Part shown: positions 36,115 to 48,455 of the stretch, piece by piece
How positions within the stretch are numbered: the first letter of the stretch is position 1
How the letters are laid out: each line of letters opens with the position of its first letter
Assembly: GCA_022315425.1 (NCBI GenBank)
Contig: JAIUPT010000032.1
Location: forward strand, 732,501-796,500
From: Pseudevernia furfuracea
Taxonomy: Eukaryota; Ascomycota; Lecanoromycetes; Lecanorales; Parmeliaceae
DNA length: 64,000 bases
Reading direction: 5' to 3'
Program-made: the position numbers and the translations under genes
Notes under the pieces: model-generated
Database searches by the model: none
What the model was told of the DNA's origin: nothing
What the model saw: only the letters and a program-made list of their open reading frames with translations

Positions 36115-39100
36115 ATGATCCATTTCTCCGCTTCTTTCTTGTTCCTCTTATTACTCAGGAATGCCAATTATTTTGTTCTTGCAGATCAAGCACTCTCGAG
36201 AAGAGTCCTGGAACCTTCTGCCACAGCCTTTCTGAACATCTCGTCAGCTATATCATTATCACAGGCATACAACAGCGCTCCTGCTACTCAGTCTGTCAAT
36301 ACCAGTGGCAGTCCTTCCAGCAGCTCGATTAACATACCAACTCCACTACCGTCACCCTTCCAAAGCAATCAGAACTACCTAGACGTCAAGTTGGGGGTTT
36401 GTGCTGTCGACGACTACTACTGCTCTTTCAAAAGCAACACTAGCACTGGAAACATTAGTAACGAGGTTTTCAAGGATCAGTGCTTGCTATGGGACAATAC
36501 CTGCTCAGGAAACAGGACATTAGCGATCGACGAGTTCTTTAACACTACCAAATGGTCTCTGATAGGCAACCAGTGCTTTTCACAATTCGACGCGGGAGTC
36601 CCAGCGGGAGACCCAGGTCTTTCTATTCCTTACGTCGGAGGAGGAGGACTCGTCCAGCTTGATGATATTGTCCCATCGGACTGTAAAGACTTCAATCCTG
36701 CCGAGAGGATAGCGGAATGGACAGATATCAAGAGCTGGATGAGATCACCGAGTTGTGTATCGGCCCAGAACGAGTGGACGGAAGCAGACGGGAAAGCTAC
36801 ATCGAACATTTCCTCGAGTGTGATACCATCCTGTTGTGAGGGTTGCGTTGTAGGTGCCCAGAATGTCGACCTTTATTACTGGCCGGACCCGGACGTAGAC
36901 ACATCGTGTCTCAGCATTGTTGGGACCGCTGTGAACCCTTTGACCTATGGCGCCACCACGGGCCATGACTCCTTCGGAAATGCGGAAACCTACTGGGCCT
37001 GTGCAGCCAAAAATCCGGCAACTTCAGTCTTTTCTTACCCCGGAAGTATTCCCGCAGCTTCTCAAATCATCACGTCTGTATATCCCATGATAACGACGGC
37101 TCAGATTGCGACTATTGCGTCATTGACAGTCAAAGTCTCGCTTTTAAATCCCTGGTCATCTTCGCCATGTATCGACACACCCCAAGGCTCGAATAGCTCG
37201 AACAGCTCCGCAGAGCTTCATTCCAGACATGCCCTCCAAGCTCGCAATCACACATTACTACCCCCAGCTTCTATCACCCAAGAAGATGGCTCGCCTGTGA
37301 GCACGGTCGTGATGGGAAATTTTACTTTGTCAGTTCCACACTCTCAACCATTTGTTGAAGCCAGATGTTGATTGCCATGCTTTTAGTACCTCTCCCTCCA
37401 TATACGGGAATTTTTTCACCATAGAAGCATCCGATACGTGCGGGCAGACTACTATATCATCAACGATGCTTAGCTTCTCTCCCGGCGAGTTATCTACGAT
37501 TGAAGGTCCTCTTGTGCTTAGCAATGATTATTACTCACGGCCGGCTTCATCGACCAAGCAGTTCAATTTCAGAGACCTACCTTGCCCTCCGCAAAGCGTC
37601 ATGGTAAATTCGAATCATTGGTTTGAAAATTTCTCGAGCTGATGTCAGTGGTTCAGGAAGCGAACTGGTACAAACCGGAACCCGGCGAGCCTTATCGCCC
37701 TCTAATTGCCATGCCCAGTCAGCTCAGACAGCGGATTCCTTGGTTCTCATTTTGTGAGAATATCTTCACCGCCTACGATCCACCAACAGCCCTGAGGTCA
37801 GCACCAGCATTGGCTCCTGTCATCACTCCAGACAGCGATCCTCGGACTCAGAGGCCGACCGTGGCCCCAAGTCATACTATTGATCTCGGAGCTAAAAAGA
37901 CTGCGGTTAGCAAAAAACCATTAAATGCGCCTTTGGCTGCCCCTTCGGCACAAGAGACTCCATCTCTGCCAACAGTCGTTGATCCAGAGTCCAGTAGTGA
38001 TCCCAAACAAGGCAACGAAATTGGGCAGAGCGGCGATGTCACCGGAGACCCCGGAAAAAAAGCAGATCCGATTGTACCTGGTGTGCCACTTCAATCAGTT
38101 GCGGTAGTCAATAGCAACCAAGATCCCAATCAGAAAGCAAGCTCAATCGTGCAGAATGAGCCGAAGCAGCCTGATAACGGAGACCCAACTGGCAGTGACC
38201 CCGGAAATACAGCTGCTGAAGCCTCTCAGATTAAGGATCCAGAGACCGCGACGCTTGCCGGGACACCAGGGGATACCCAATCAGCCAGTAAAGTGCTAGA
38301 TCAGCTCCCGCAACCCATCCTCACTACGATCGCCGGCCACGCCATCACGGCACAACCAACAGCCGTTGCAATAGCAGGTACAACCATTAATCCAGGCGAT
38401 CCCGCCGCGACAATCGGTGGCACACGAGTAGCGCTGAATAATGCTGGCTCTTTGATCCTAAATTCAAAGACCATACCTTTCGCATCCGGCCCTCCAATTC
38501 CAGCAACGTTCACCACCGTTATTGCTAACCAGCCCCTAATTGCAAACCCGACCGCCGTTGCAGTGGCTGGAACCACTCTAAAGCCAGGTGATCCCGCCAC
38601 GACAATCGATGGAACCCGAGTAGCCCTCAACACCGCCGGCTCTTTGATCCTGGGCTCGAAGATCATACCCCTCGTAACCGACCCTGCACTTCCAGAAACC
38701 CTCACCACCACCATCGCTGACCAACCCCTCACAGCGAACCCAACAGCCGTTGAAGTAGCAGGCACGACACTGAGGCCCGGGGATCCCGCCATGACGGTCG
38801 ATGGAACACAAGTGGCTTTGGACCCGGCCGGACGTTATTTTCGCCTCGGCTCCAAAACGATATCTTTCGCAATAGAGCAGTCGGCAAACTCGCTCGTCAC
38901 TACCATCGCCGGGCAAGCTATCACAGCCGCAGCGAGCTCGATTGCGATTGCGGGCACGACGTTGAAAAAGGGCGATGCGGGTTTCGAAGTCAACGGGACG
39001 GTGATATCGCTCGATAGCGCTGGTCATTTTGTGGTGGGGTCGCAGACACGAACTTTTGACAGTGAGGGTGTGGACTCGGGTGGTTCGACTATGGGGGTAT

Positions 39101-39282
39101 CTGGTACTGCAGGACCTCGCGCTGGTACTACCACGTCGGCAGGCCAGAGTGGTGGTTCAAATTGGACGGGTAGAGCGGCGACGACGGGCGTGCAAGCGTT
39201 TACAGGGAAAGCGGGGGGTTTGAATCGTAATTTGCTGTGGATCAAGGCTGCTGTGGCGGTAATTGCTGGACTTGTGTGGTGA
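36115..39282 (+). CDS. Secreted, probably GPI-anchored repeat protein of unknown function
   Basis: Exons are 36115-37328, 37387-37603 and 37657-39282, totalling 3,057 nt and 1,018 residues. The start ATG opens a signal peptide (residues 1-24: a Leu-rich core, then V-L-A before D-Q). Residues 90-520 form a Cys-rich domain with many N-glycosylation sites; C-C-E-G-C and D-L-Y-Y-W-P-D-P are near 240-260, and Y-K-P-E-P-G-E-P-Y-R-P follows the second intron. A Ser/Thr/Pro/Gln-rich linker runs from about 525 to 695. Four modules of about 64 residues (about 699-943) share A-G-T-T-L-x-P-G-D-P. A Gly/Ser/Thr tail ends in a hydrophobic stretch typical of a GPI signal. The architecture recurs in ascomycete cell-surface proteins, but I know no function. 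It is the only intact gene here and shows no RIP. Confidence 0.88.
37329..37386 (+). other. Intron 1 of the secreted-protein gene (58 bp, phase 2)
   Basis: It runs from GTCAGT to TTTTAG. Removing it joins G-N-F-T to F-T-S-P-S-I-Y in one frame and avoids the stop at 37371. The donor is not the GTAAGT optimum, but length and phase fit. Confidence 0.8.
37604..37656 (+). other. Intron 2 of the secreted-protein gene (53 bp, phase 0)
   Basis: It runs from GTAAAT to GTTCAG, with a branch-like CTGAT at 37639. A nearer CAG at 37648 would shift the frame. Using the second joins P-Q-S-V-M to E-A-N-W-Y-K in frame and skips the stop near 37640. Confidence 0.8.
38320..39054 (+). repeat. Four tandem coding modules of about 192 bp
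   Basis: Modules begin near 38320, 38510, 38701 and 38893, each opening with a T-T-I-A or T-V-I-A segment. Each carries A-G-T-T, G-D-P (G-D-A in the fourth), a G-T-x-V/I-x-L segment and a closing L/V-G-S or N-S. Modules 1-3 are the closest; the fourth is the most divergent. The repeats lie in frame in exon 3. Confidence 0.88.
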
Positions 39283-40176
39283 TAATACATATCTCATGAT
39301 ATAGGACCGGCTCCGCTATTGCCCGACCGGCCTCGTCAACGTCGCCTAAAATATTTAGGTAGCGTATAATACATAATTCAATTATAACCCATTCTATCTG
39401 AACCTTGCCGAATCCTTTACATTCCGATAAACGTCTCAAAGGACGCTCAAAGAGAGAGATTTCCAACCACCCTAAATATGTGCTGGGGGCGCGGGCTACC
39501 CAGTAGTGGAAATCTTGCGGAGTACTGGTTTTTTGACTTATTTTGATTCTCAGGGTGATGACCCCTAACCCTTCGAAGCTCTCCGTGCGCTTCTGTCGAA
39601 GGGGCTGTTAAAGCAATCTAAGCTCGAAGTTCATCAACTTACTGAACGAAGAGCTTCGAAGGATTAAGTGATCTTACTCTAAGAATCGAGAGACATATTC
39701 TTAAGAGAAGATCCTCTAAACCCCTCTTCCCTTCGAGAGCTCTTCGAGGGCCCTTCGAGAGCTTCTATCGAAGGGATTCTTCGTAAACTCGATAATTCAC
39801 GAATAACAGATCTAGATTTTTTAGACTTTCATGTAAACTTAGTTTCATAATATCGAATTTTATTAATATAATATTATTAAGAAACGCGAGACTAGTTCTA
39901 AAAGTTCATGTTTTTACTCTTTTAACTTATAAAATAAATCGTCGAAGAAATTTAGTAAAATAGATTTATAAAAGTTGATGTTCGAAGTTCAGCCTTATGA
40001 ATCTTTCTATTTGGGACGTATTCGCATTTAGATCGAAAATAAAGAAATAAGATGAGTTTTAGCTTTAAAATCGCGAAATTCGATGGTCTGATTGATCAAC
40101 TTTAAAAATAAGATTATTGTTATGAAAGTGCATTCAGTCTTGATCATTGAGAAAGCAAGCTTTTCAATAAACTTTG
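39283..40176. other. Downstream flank of the gene, passing into AT-rich DNA
   Basis: To about 39500 the composition is normal and should include the poly(A) site; the AT-rich stretch at 39345-39385 is a candidate. From 39560 to 39790 several inverted copies of CCTTCGA/TCGAAGG occur, possibly a decayed hairpin element. From 39800 the sequence is AT-rich without readable coding. Confidence 0.45.
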
Positions 40177-40181
40177 ACTGA
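40177..40181. repeat. Copia-A copy 2 target duplication, left
   Basis: ACTGA, repeated at 46676-46680; 5 bp is the usual copia length. Confidence 0.92.
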
Positions 40182-40303
40182 TGTCAAAATTCGAATCACG
40201 TGACATGGTCACGTGATGCGCTAAGGCGCATCCTCATAGTCGCTCTTTACTCTTATAGCATTTCATAATTAACAACTAAGTGTTCTATCACCTATTTTTC
40301 ACA
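40182..40303 (+). repeat. Copia-A copy 2 5' LTR, 122-bp form
   Basis: It runs from TGTCAAAATTCG to TTTTTCACA and contains the double CACGTG palindrome. Confidence 0.93.
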
Positions 40304-40316
40304 GGTTATGAGCTCG
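40304..40316 (+). promoter_or_regulatory. Copia-A copy 2 primer binding site
   Basis: GGTTATGAGCTCG follows the LTR directly. It matches the anticodon arm of initiator tRNA-Met except for one transition. Confidence 0.65.
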
Positions 40317-40772
40317 AACTTGCTCGGCGACTGTTTCACTTATACTCTATGTCTGTTAGAGTCACAGTGATCTCTAAGCATCACGAGTTCATCGTAATGA
40401 ACGTCGCGACAGCTATAAGACTCTATTTTTTAATCTTCTTGAGGTGAACATTGTTCTTTACAAAATGATCGTCTTTGGAATTTGAGAGGCTGAGAGTTTT
40501 ACTGCAAATCGACTCTCGACATATCGAATCTAATCGAACGTCGAACGTCGAACTCGTTATACGATCGTGCGATCGAATTTCATTAAGACTTCTGAAACAT
40601 TGTTAGCTTCCCTACGTGAGACACGTTAAACACGCTCAACGAGAATATTTCTCTCGCGATATATATCGCTTCAGCGCTGATAAAGCGTTTACGTGAATCG
40701 AATTAATTATAACGACTCAAGAGGCTGAACTTCAGCATCAAATCGTCTGATTACACTTTAAAGTTGATTAGT

Positions 40773-41016
40773 TATCAACAAATCTTTACTTAGAGCGCGT
40801 ATACGTCTATTGAGAATCAAAACAACAAGGATTTCTTGTTGAGATAGATCTTTCGATTTTACAAGTTCTCTGAAGAAGAGAACTGAAGTTCAGTCATCGA
40901 CAAATCTTCACTCAGAGCGCGTATACGTCTATTGAGGGTTAAAACAATAAGGATTTCTTGTTGAGATAGGTCTTTCGATCTCACAAGTTCTCTAAAGAAG
41001 AGAACTGGGACTCAGT
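40773..41016 (+). repeat. Tandem 122-bp leader duplication in Copia-A copy 2
   Basis: Two successive units begin at TATCAACAAATC and CATCGACAAATC. Each includes AGAGCGCGTATACGTCTATTG and a TTGTTGAGATAG segment. Copy 1 has a single unit; copy 3 has two. Confidence 0.85.
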
Positions 41017-41639
41017 CATCGAATTCTTTTTATCGTCATTCGACTTTATTCTATCGTCGAATATGACTTTATCTCACGACGACAGTTATCGAAGCGACTA
41101 TTTTAAATTCGAGTCTTTATCGAAGACTTAGCATAAGAAGAACGTCATTTCCCTTCGAAGGTTTACACGTCTTTAATAATTGTCTTCGATATAGTCTCAA
41201 CGAAAATTAGATCAATTCAAATCTTTCTTATCTCTAAGTACTTTATCTTTTATCTCAATAACATCGCTCGTATCTATCGAAGATTTAAGTATAAGTACTT
41301 TTTATTTCTCGTATAAGAACTCGAAGATTAGCAGCAAAAGTTATTAGATATCGATAAGACTCTCGAGAACTCTAACGAAGATCAGAGTATCTATTTCACT
41401 CTCACTGCTTTCGCGAACGTTAATAATGTCGACTTTTAATTCGAAGTCAGCGAAGATATTCTTAGTGTCTCAAATAACATTAAGTTATTCGATCTTCGTG
41501 TCAAAAGTTCTCTAAATCTTACTTCTTCGACTTCGACTTCTTCGACTTTAAGACCTTCGTCCTTTATCGTCTCAGTTATCTCTCAAACTAAGTCTTTCGT
41601 TTAAACATTATCGTCGTTATTATTCATATCGTACGTGTC

Positions 41640-44600
41640 GCCCTTAGAAACCTTCTTAATAACTCTCAGCATCTATAATCGACGAAGAATCAAGCGCATA
41701 AGGCGTCGCAAGAAACATGTTAGCTCTAGTAGTTTTAGCGACTAACTCTCTCGAAGAGAAAAGCGCTTTTTCTCTAAACTTCATTGTTATTTTAAAATTC
41801 AATCTAAGATATCGTCGATGAAAGCAGAATATCAATAATTAATTGATGCTCAACAATCTTGTTTTCTTTAATACGATTATTAGTCATAAAGTTTGTATCG
41901 CTATCTTTCATCGTCTCGAAGATAACGATCGCGAACTCGTCGAAGTCGAATTCGACGATAAAGACTCTCAGATTATGCTCGATATCCTAGTCAAGAACTA
42001 TTAGTTTAAGAATATGAGTCTCTATAAAAAACTAATGCGTCGAATATTCGATCTTATTCTTGAAGAAGAGAGAGTTCGTTAATATGAAAAAAACTTTCGT
42101 AAGATCATCTTCGACATTATCAGCCTCTATAAATTTCTCGTTATTTCGAAGTCTTTACGAATTCTAATTTTTCTTATAAAACTTGACGACTCTTACGACA
42201 TGTTCAAGTCAAGTTATACTTAAAATCATAATCTCTTTGAGAACAAGTTCGTCAAGTTTTAAAAGATTATCGTGATCGTCGTGAACGAAGAAGTTAGAAT
42301 CTTCTTCAAAGAAGAAGAACTAATTATATATGTCGTTCGCAACGATAAGAGCAAAGACAAACAAGCTGCTTTTAATAATCTCAACGACTTTGATATCAAT
42401 CGTGAAATCTGTTCTTCGTGTAAGACAACTAATCGCAAATTCAGATATTTCTTTATTAAATGCTGAATCAAGTTTTCTTATCTCAAGTTTAAGAAATTCA
42501 TAACGAAAGAGAAAAAGAAGAAGAAGATAAAGATCTTTGACTTCGAGAATAAATCTTTAAGCAATAAGCGTAAGCGTATCGAAGAGACGTCTTTTAATGT
42601 CTCTGCTTCAAAGGAGAACGATTATCTTAATATTAATTATATCTTTTTAAAGGAATTGAACTTCATTATATACTATTCGAATATTAACTCGAACGACTTT
42701 AATATTCTCGATGCGACTAATGATCAAGTCATTAATCTAATCGTCACGAAAGCTCTCGAATATAGTCTTATAACTGCGAATTTCGTGAATCTCCTCACTC
42801 GAGTCGTCGTAGATTTAGACTTAACTCTCGTTATTCTTTCGCGAATCGTTCGATGTTCATTATCTACGAAAAGATTTATTCTCGATCAATCAAGAACATC
42901 GAGAGAAGCGAAATGCAGTCTCAAGACTATAATATTATTAATCTCGACTGTGTGATTAGAAAAGAGTGTGTAATAGTCACTTTACGAAATGTCTTATATA
43001 TGTTCGATATGAGCGTTAATCTTCTCTCGATCGATAAACTTCTAAACTTCGATATCGCTATCTTCTTTCATAAGATAAAATATACTCTCATTAAGAACGA
43101 TTTAAAGCTTATCGATACTCGTAATCGTGATCTCTTCTTTTTAAATCTCTAATAGAGTCGAAATAGTGCTTTGACCGTCTATAATATGCTCTCGAATCTC
43201 ATTTATCAACTCTAATATGCTCGTATAAGTCATTTGAGTCAAAATAACCTAAACAAGCTCTCAAATATAATCGTTGAGATGAACTTCATTAAGAACATTG
43301 CGAAGGAGTATATCTACGAATATTATATCATAAAACGTCAAAAGACTATCTCTTATAATAGTCTCACAGAGTTAGAAACGCAGTCTAACGAATTTGTTTA
43401 TAGTAATCTCGTAAAGTCTCTATTCTCTACTAAATTCAATAACTATAAATACTTTATAATATTTAAGAATAATTTCATCTCCTACTTTAAAGTTTACTGT
43501 ATTCGTTATAAGAGTGAAACGTTTGTCATGTTCTTACGTTTTAAAGTCTTTCTAAAGTCACGAGACTATAAGATCTATCGTATTCGCCTCGACAATAAGA
43601 GAGAGTATATATTTAAGACCTTTTTGAATTATCTTCTTTAGTGCGAAATCAGATAGAAGTTCACTGTATCTAGAAACTTCGAAATAAACGAGACGATTAA
43701 ACGTTTTAAGCAGATCTTGCTATATAAGATACATCTTATACTATTAAGTTTTCAGCTTAACAAGTCTTTCTAATCTAAAATCGTGATCATCATCAATTAT
43801 TTGATGTTGCGATCCCTCAACGTTCGAATCATTATAACGTTATTTGAGACTTTTTATTATCGAAAGCTCATTTTATCTCATCTGCGAACGATTAATTTCA
43901 TCGTCTATGCGTTAAAGCGTATTTAAAAGAAACTCATAAATAAAAGCGAAAAGTGTATTCTTCTGAGATATGAAGAAAAATTCATTTTTCGCCTATATAA
44001 TCTTATCAAGAAAAAGATTATTCGAGTTAATAATATTTACTTCGTTAAGAAGCGTCTCTTGATTGTGAACCTCGAAGAAAAAACGAACGCTTATAAGCTC
44101 TCGATTAAGCGACAACGTCTTTATATATTAACATTCGCTATAGAGAAGACACTTAATAAATAGCGTATTACTAATATTTCGAAAGACATTGCTCTCATTA
44201 TGAAGTTCTCAACGACTATATCTGCACCTGTAATAAATAGATTAAGATCAAATTTCTTATAATTAGCTGAAAAGCAGACGTTTACATCAAAGCCCTCGTT
44301 CCTCGCACGAGTCGTATTATCGATCACGTTCGCGCGAGTCTCTCGATCAATTACTGTATTATTAGTTATCGAAAGAATAACTCGTTTTCTCACTGTCGTC
44401 GAAATAATTCGCGAAGATCTCGAGCTAAGTGCGATTTAAAGGGTACTTCTTGATTATCTTAATATTACGATTTCGAACCTACGAGATCTATCATCTGACC
44501 CTCTCTCGAGAACATTCGCGACCTTTGCGTTATTAACGAATCATGTTAATAAGTCGAATATTTTCGAGTCGACGATCTATTAATAGATTATTTTCAATCA

Positions 44601-46110
44601 ACTCTTTCGTATACACTGAGAGCTCGTTATATAAGACGAATATAAATCTCTTATAAATAACAATACTTGATATCTGATTTAGACGTCTTTAAATGCTTAT
44701 ATTTTAAGAGATCGCTGAGTCTACATCGTGAAGCGAGATCTCGTTAAGAAAGTTACTCGTTATAAGACTCGCTGAGTGATTCGAGGTTTCGAATAATAAA
44801 AGAGTCGTAACTATTATAACATATTCGTCTTAGTGATTAAGCTTATGAGTTATAAGACGATCTTTGCTCTAACAGCGATTCTAAACTAAGACGTGAAACA
44901 AATAAACGTCAAAATCGTCTTTCTTTACGATAACGTTTAAGAGACGATTTATATGCGATAGCTCGATGATTTCAATAAGAACGACATCAAAGTTTATAAA
45001 TTAAATAAGACTCTCTATGAACTCAAGCAATCTCTTAGAATTTGATATTAACACTTCTCGAAGTACATAAAAAAACTCGAATTAATATTCATCGAATCGA
45101 ACGAGAGTGTCTTTATGAACGTTAAGAAGAGCACTATTATAGCCCTCTATGTGAACGATATATTAATCACCGACCCTAACAAAATCGACATTTAACGCAT
45201 TAAAAAGGCCCTTAATAACAAGTTTCACATATTCGACTTGAGATCTTACGTCTATTATTTAAACATAATCGTCAAAAGAGATCGTATCGTTAATATTCTT
45301 CGTCTGAGACAAGTAGTCTATATCACTCGTTTCTTAAAGCATTTTAACTGTTAAAGTCTTAATTTAGTCTCTACGTCTCTGAAAACCAGTCGTAAGCTAT
45401 AATCTGCGAAAGAGAATTATATTGTCTCGAGAAAGCTATGCGAGAACTATTAATCTGCCGTGAGATCCCTTATATATGTCATGTTAAGAACTCGTTCTGA
45501 TATCGCCTATGCTGTCTCTCTTGTCAGTCGCTATTTAGTTAACTCGATTCAGACACACTAAAATGCAGTGATTCGAATCTTTCGATATCTTAGAGACACG
45601 ATACATTACGAACCAGTATATAAAGAATCTCTTCAAGCCCTCATCGAGTACATCGATTTCGATTAAGCTAACGACTCGACTCGAAGATCTATCTTCGACT
45701 ATCTATTCAACGTTAATAGCGGCGTTATTAGCTGATCATCAAAGCGTCAAGTCATCGTCGCGTTATTCACTTGCGAAGTCGAGTATATCGATCAAACGTT
45801 GATTATTAAAGAAGTTATTTAATTAAAAACTCTTCTTAATCAACTTCTGCGACCTCGAGACTCTAATCTAAAGATCATCATAATCTTCGACGACAATTAG
45901 AACGTAATTATTTTTATTAAGAACGCTTAGTTTTATGCTCGCATCAAGCATATTAATATCGTCTATTATTTCGTACGTGAAAAAGTTAATAACGACATCG
46001 TGAACATACAATTCGTACTCACGAATAAACAAATGATCGACGATCTCATCAAAGCCCTCTGTCTTCACAAATTCGTTACCTTTCGCGATGTTCTTAAGGT
46101 GAAATCAGTC
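41640..46110 (+). pseudogene. Copia-A copy 2 gag-pol remnant
   Basis: gag ends near 42466 with a C-x2-C finger-like segment. Protease is readable at about 42780-43152. Integrase begins near 43234, its core has the R-L-D-N segment near 43588, and unlike copy 1 the middle is not deleted. Reverse transcriptase covers about 44700-45350, with Y-V-N-D at 45148-45159. RNase H covers about 45400-46110. Every domain is interrupted by stops. Minus-strand open frames here, such as 44121-44393, are shadows. Confidence 0.85.
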
Positions 46111-46566
46111 TCAGAACATTCTCTCAGCGTCAAAGACTAATTCTCAGCGCTCTTGCTTCTAATTTGAAGTCGTTAGTTTCAAAGAAGTGACGTTATTCAT
46201 CTTGTCTGTGAACGTTAGATCTTTAGTTTTCTTTCACTGCTTCTTGTTTCACTCTCTCATATATTCATCGACCTCGTTTTAATAGAAATTGAGTGTGTAT
46301 TAGATCTATTTCAAAGAAAACCTTCAAAAAACCGCCTTTTTTCGGAAAATGGAAGTTTTGTATAGAGAATCAGAACGGATTTTTACATGTCTTCGAATTT
46401 GATATAGTCGTTTTCAGAACTTGGTTCGAATTTGACATAGTCGTTTTCAGAACTTGATTTCTTCACTTTTGTGAACCGGACTTCGCGCTAACCCGATTGG
46501 GGTTTTTTGCGTCGCGAAGTGCGAAAATCGTGTTTTCGCATTTTTGAGTATGCGAGCGAAGGGGAG

Positions 46567-46675
46567 TGTCAAAATTCGGGTCACGTGATGCGCTAAGGCG
46601 CATCCTCATAGTCGCTCTTTACTCTTGTAGCATTCCATAGTTAACAACTAAGTGTCCTACCACCTATTTTTCACA
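46567..46675 (+). repeat. Copia-A copy 2 3' LTR, 109-bp form
   Basis: It begins TGTCAAAATTCGGG and ends TTTTTCACA, with a single CACGTG. Both LTRs of this copy end TTTTTCACA rather than TTCTTGACA, which confirms they belong together. Confidence 0.93.
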
Positions 46676-46680
46676 ACTGA
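46676..46680. repeat. Copia-A copy 2 target duplication, right
   Basis: ACTGA, identical to 40177-40181. Confidence 0.92.
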
Positions 46681-46682
46681 CC

Positions 46683-46745
46683 CTAGGCGTATACCCCCTT
46701 TCCACTAGGCGTATACCCCCATGTTTACTAGGCGTATACCTCTCC
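46683..46745. repeat. Three spaced copies of CTAGGCGTATACC
   Basis: The 15-bp core CTAGGCGTATACCCC starts at 46683, 46705 and 46728 (last copy with a final transition). Spacing is 22-23 bp, about two helical turns. Composition is normal. Confidence 0.75.
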
Positions 46746-46886
46746 CTAATCCGGTTAGCAGCCATGCGAGCGCTAACTTAATGAGATAAACTTTCGTAAT
46801 TCTAAACCTGGGAGAAGATCTTAAAGATTCATATCAGTAGCATAATATAACAAGATAAGTCGTCTCAGATCTTTTCTTTTAATTTA

Positions 46887-47120
46887 GAGTTCTGATAGAT
46901 ATACATATTCTTTTACTACATGTACATACCCTTTTTATATGTATATACCCTCCCTCAGCTAAATAGATATAGACTAGTAACATGAGTATATCTTTTAACA
47001 TTATTCGATCTAACTAATTTGCTCGCAAATCAGAGACTTAACACGAAGTCTCATAAAAACTTTAAGAGTCTCAGTGAATTCTCTCCTCTCGTAAGACGTC
47101 GTAATACGTTACAATTTTTA
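46887..47120 (+). repeat. MULE left terminal inverted repeat
   Basis: It pairs with 49340-49566. It includes TTTTACTACATGTACATACC, AGTAACATGAGTATATCTT and ACTTTAAGAGTCTCAGTG. It is strongly mutated relative to the right end. Confidence 0.82.
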
Positions 47121-47199
47121 TTATTAAAGACAAAACATTAAAAATAAAATATCAAAGACAAAATATCTTTCTATCGTTATAAATTTATTATCGTTATTA

Positions 47200-48360
47200 T
47201 TAGATCTAACTGCGTTCATTAACGCTCGTCTTATCGTATTAATTTAAGAGCACGCTCTTAAAGAAGACTACGTCGTCGTTAAGAAACACTTTTAAAGAAA
47301 AAAAAAACAAAAAACGTTTTAAGTCTAATTACGCTACACTCGTAAAGATAAGATTTATGAATTAATTAAATAAAAGAAAAAGCATAGAATCTCACGTCTT
47401 AATGAATATTCGTTTAAGTGTATTTTAAATCTCGATAAGCAGAAGAATAGATAATGCTTAAGTATCAAAGAGAAGTCTCATAATCATAATTCTATTAAAC
47501 AAGTATCTTATATAATTCATCGAGTAATTGTCTTAATTGATTAGATAAAAGAAATTATTATCGCTGAGTCGATCAAACGTATTATATTAATTAACATCTT
47601 ATATAACTTGAATCGAGATTACGAGAAGAATCTTATTTAAAAGAGACGCGATATTTATAATGTGAAGTAAAAAACTCGCAGTCGAATATTAAAACCTCTT
47701 ATATTAATATAAGCTCTACTCAAATAACTGCATATATTAAATAAATAATATATTCGATTCTTAAAGAACTCGAAGAATCGAGTCATATATCTCTTCTTTT
47801 CGCGAACTTTTTATTATCAAATATTAAAAGAGAATTAAGAGATGATTATTATAAACGCTACGTATAAGATCAACAGATATAGATTATCTTTACTTATTAT
47901 TATAAGCGTTAACGCGTTAAAAGATTCTTTCTATGTGATCTTCTGCTTTTTAATTACTAAAAAAGACGAAAATTATTTATAAGCGCTATAACAATGTCGA
48001 GATATATATATTATGCTAAACGTTCGAGATCTTATTATTAATATCACTAATCGCGAGAAGTTCTTGATTAATATTTATCACGCGATCTTTTCAGACTCTG
48101 CATATATGCTTTATATTTAATATATTAATAAAAATATAGTCGTTAATTATTATAAGTCGTTCTTTTATATTAAGAAGAATTAAAAGAAGTTTTACACTTA
48201 TTAATTTCGAGTTTTATACGTAATTAATATAATTACTTTTAAGACTAAGTAAAAGTCTCTTTAAAAAATATATAATCGTATTAATATCGTAATCTACGTC
48301 TATCTGATTAAGAAGTAAATTATTTTATATAAAATCGAATACGTTTAATGTTATATTAAC
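47200..48360 (+). pseudogene. MULE transposase remnant
   Basis: Reading forward through stops, a zinc-finger-like N-terminal region precedes the catalytic domain. At 47851-47880 it reads I-N-A-T-Y-K-I-N-R-Y, where fungal MULE transposases have D-A-T-Y-K-T-N-R-Y. The first catalytic Asp is therefore Asn. F-Y-V-I-F-C-F-L follows near 47930. The C-terminal part, near 48040-48330, is too decayed to place the other acidic residues. Confidence 0.72.
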
Positions 48361-48383
48361 GAATTATCTTATTTTTTTAAGAA

Positions 48384-48455
48384 TTCTAATAGGTATATAT
48401 AGCCTTTTACTACATGTACATACCCTTTTACTACATGTACATATCTCTCTATTCT
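48384..48455 (+). repeat. Internal copy of the MULE terminal sequence
   Basis: It begins GAATTCTAATAGGTATATA and then has two CTTTTACTACATGTACATA units in tandem. It has the same orientation as the left end at 46887. The match covers about 70 bp, not the full 230 bp. Confidence 0.7.

Larger units (their letters stand above)
40182..46675 (+). mobile_element. Copia-A copy 2, complete, 6,494 bp
   Basis: LTRs lie at both ends and a 5-bp duplication flanks the element. A primer site follows the 5' LTR, and the purine tract GAAGGGGAG precedes the 3' LTR. The leader holds a tandem duplication with a 122-bp period (from about 40773 and 40895). The internal order is gag, protease, integrase, reverse transcriptase, RNase H. 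This copy is more mutated than copy 3. It belongs to the short 3'-untranslated form. Confidence 0.95.

Noticed and set aside
36024..36332. 102-codon forward frame overlapping the start of the secreted-protein gene
   Set aside because: It is in another frame, lacks a signal peptide and conflicts with the longer supported gene.
38301..39290. Minus-strand open frames of 163, 149 and 88 codons
   Set aside because: They mirror the four coding repeats of the forward gene; the forward frame has the conserved architecture and explains the introns.
39560..39575. CCCTAACCC, like a fungal telomere repeat
   Set aside because: Only about one and a half units are present, far too few for a telomere or a clear interstitial array.
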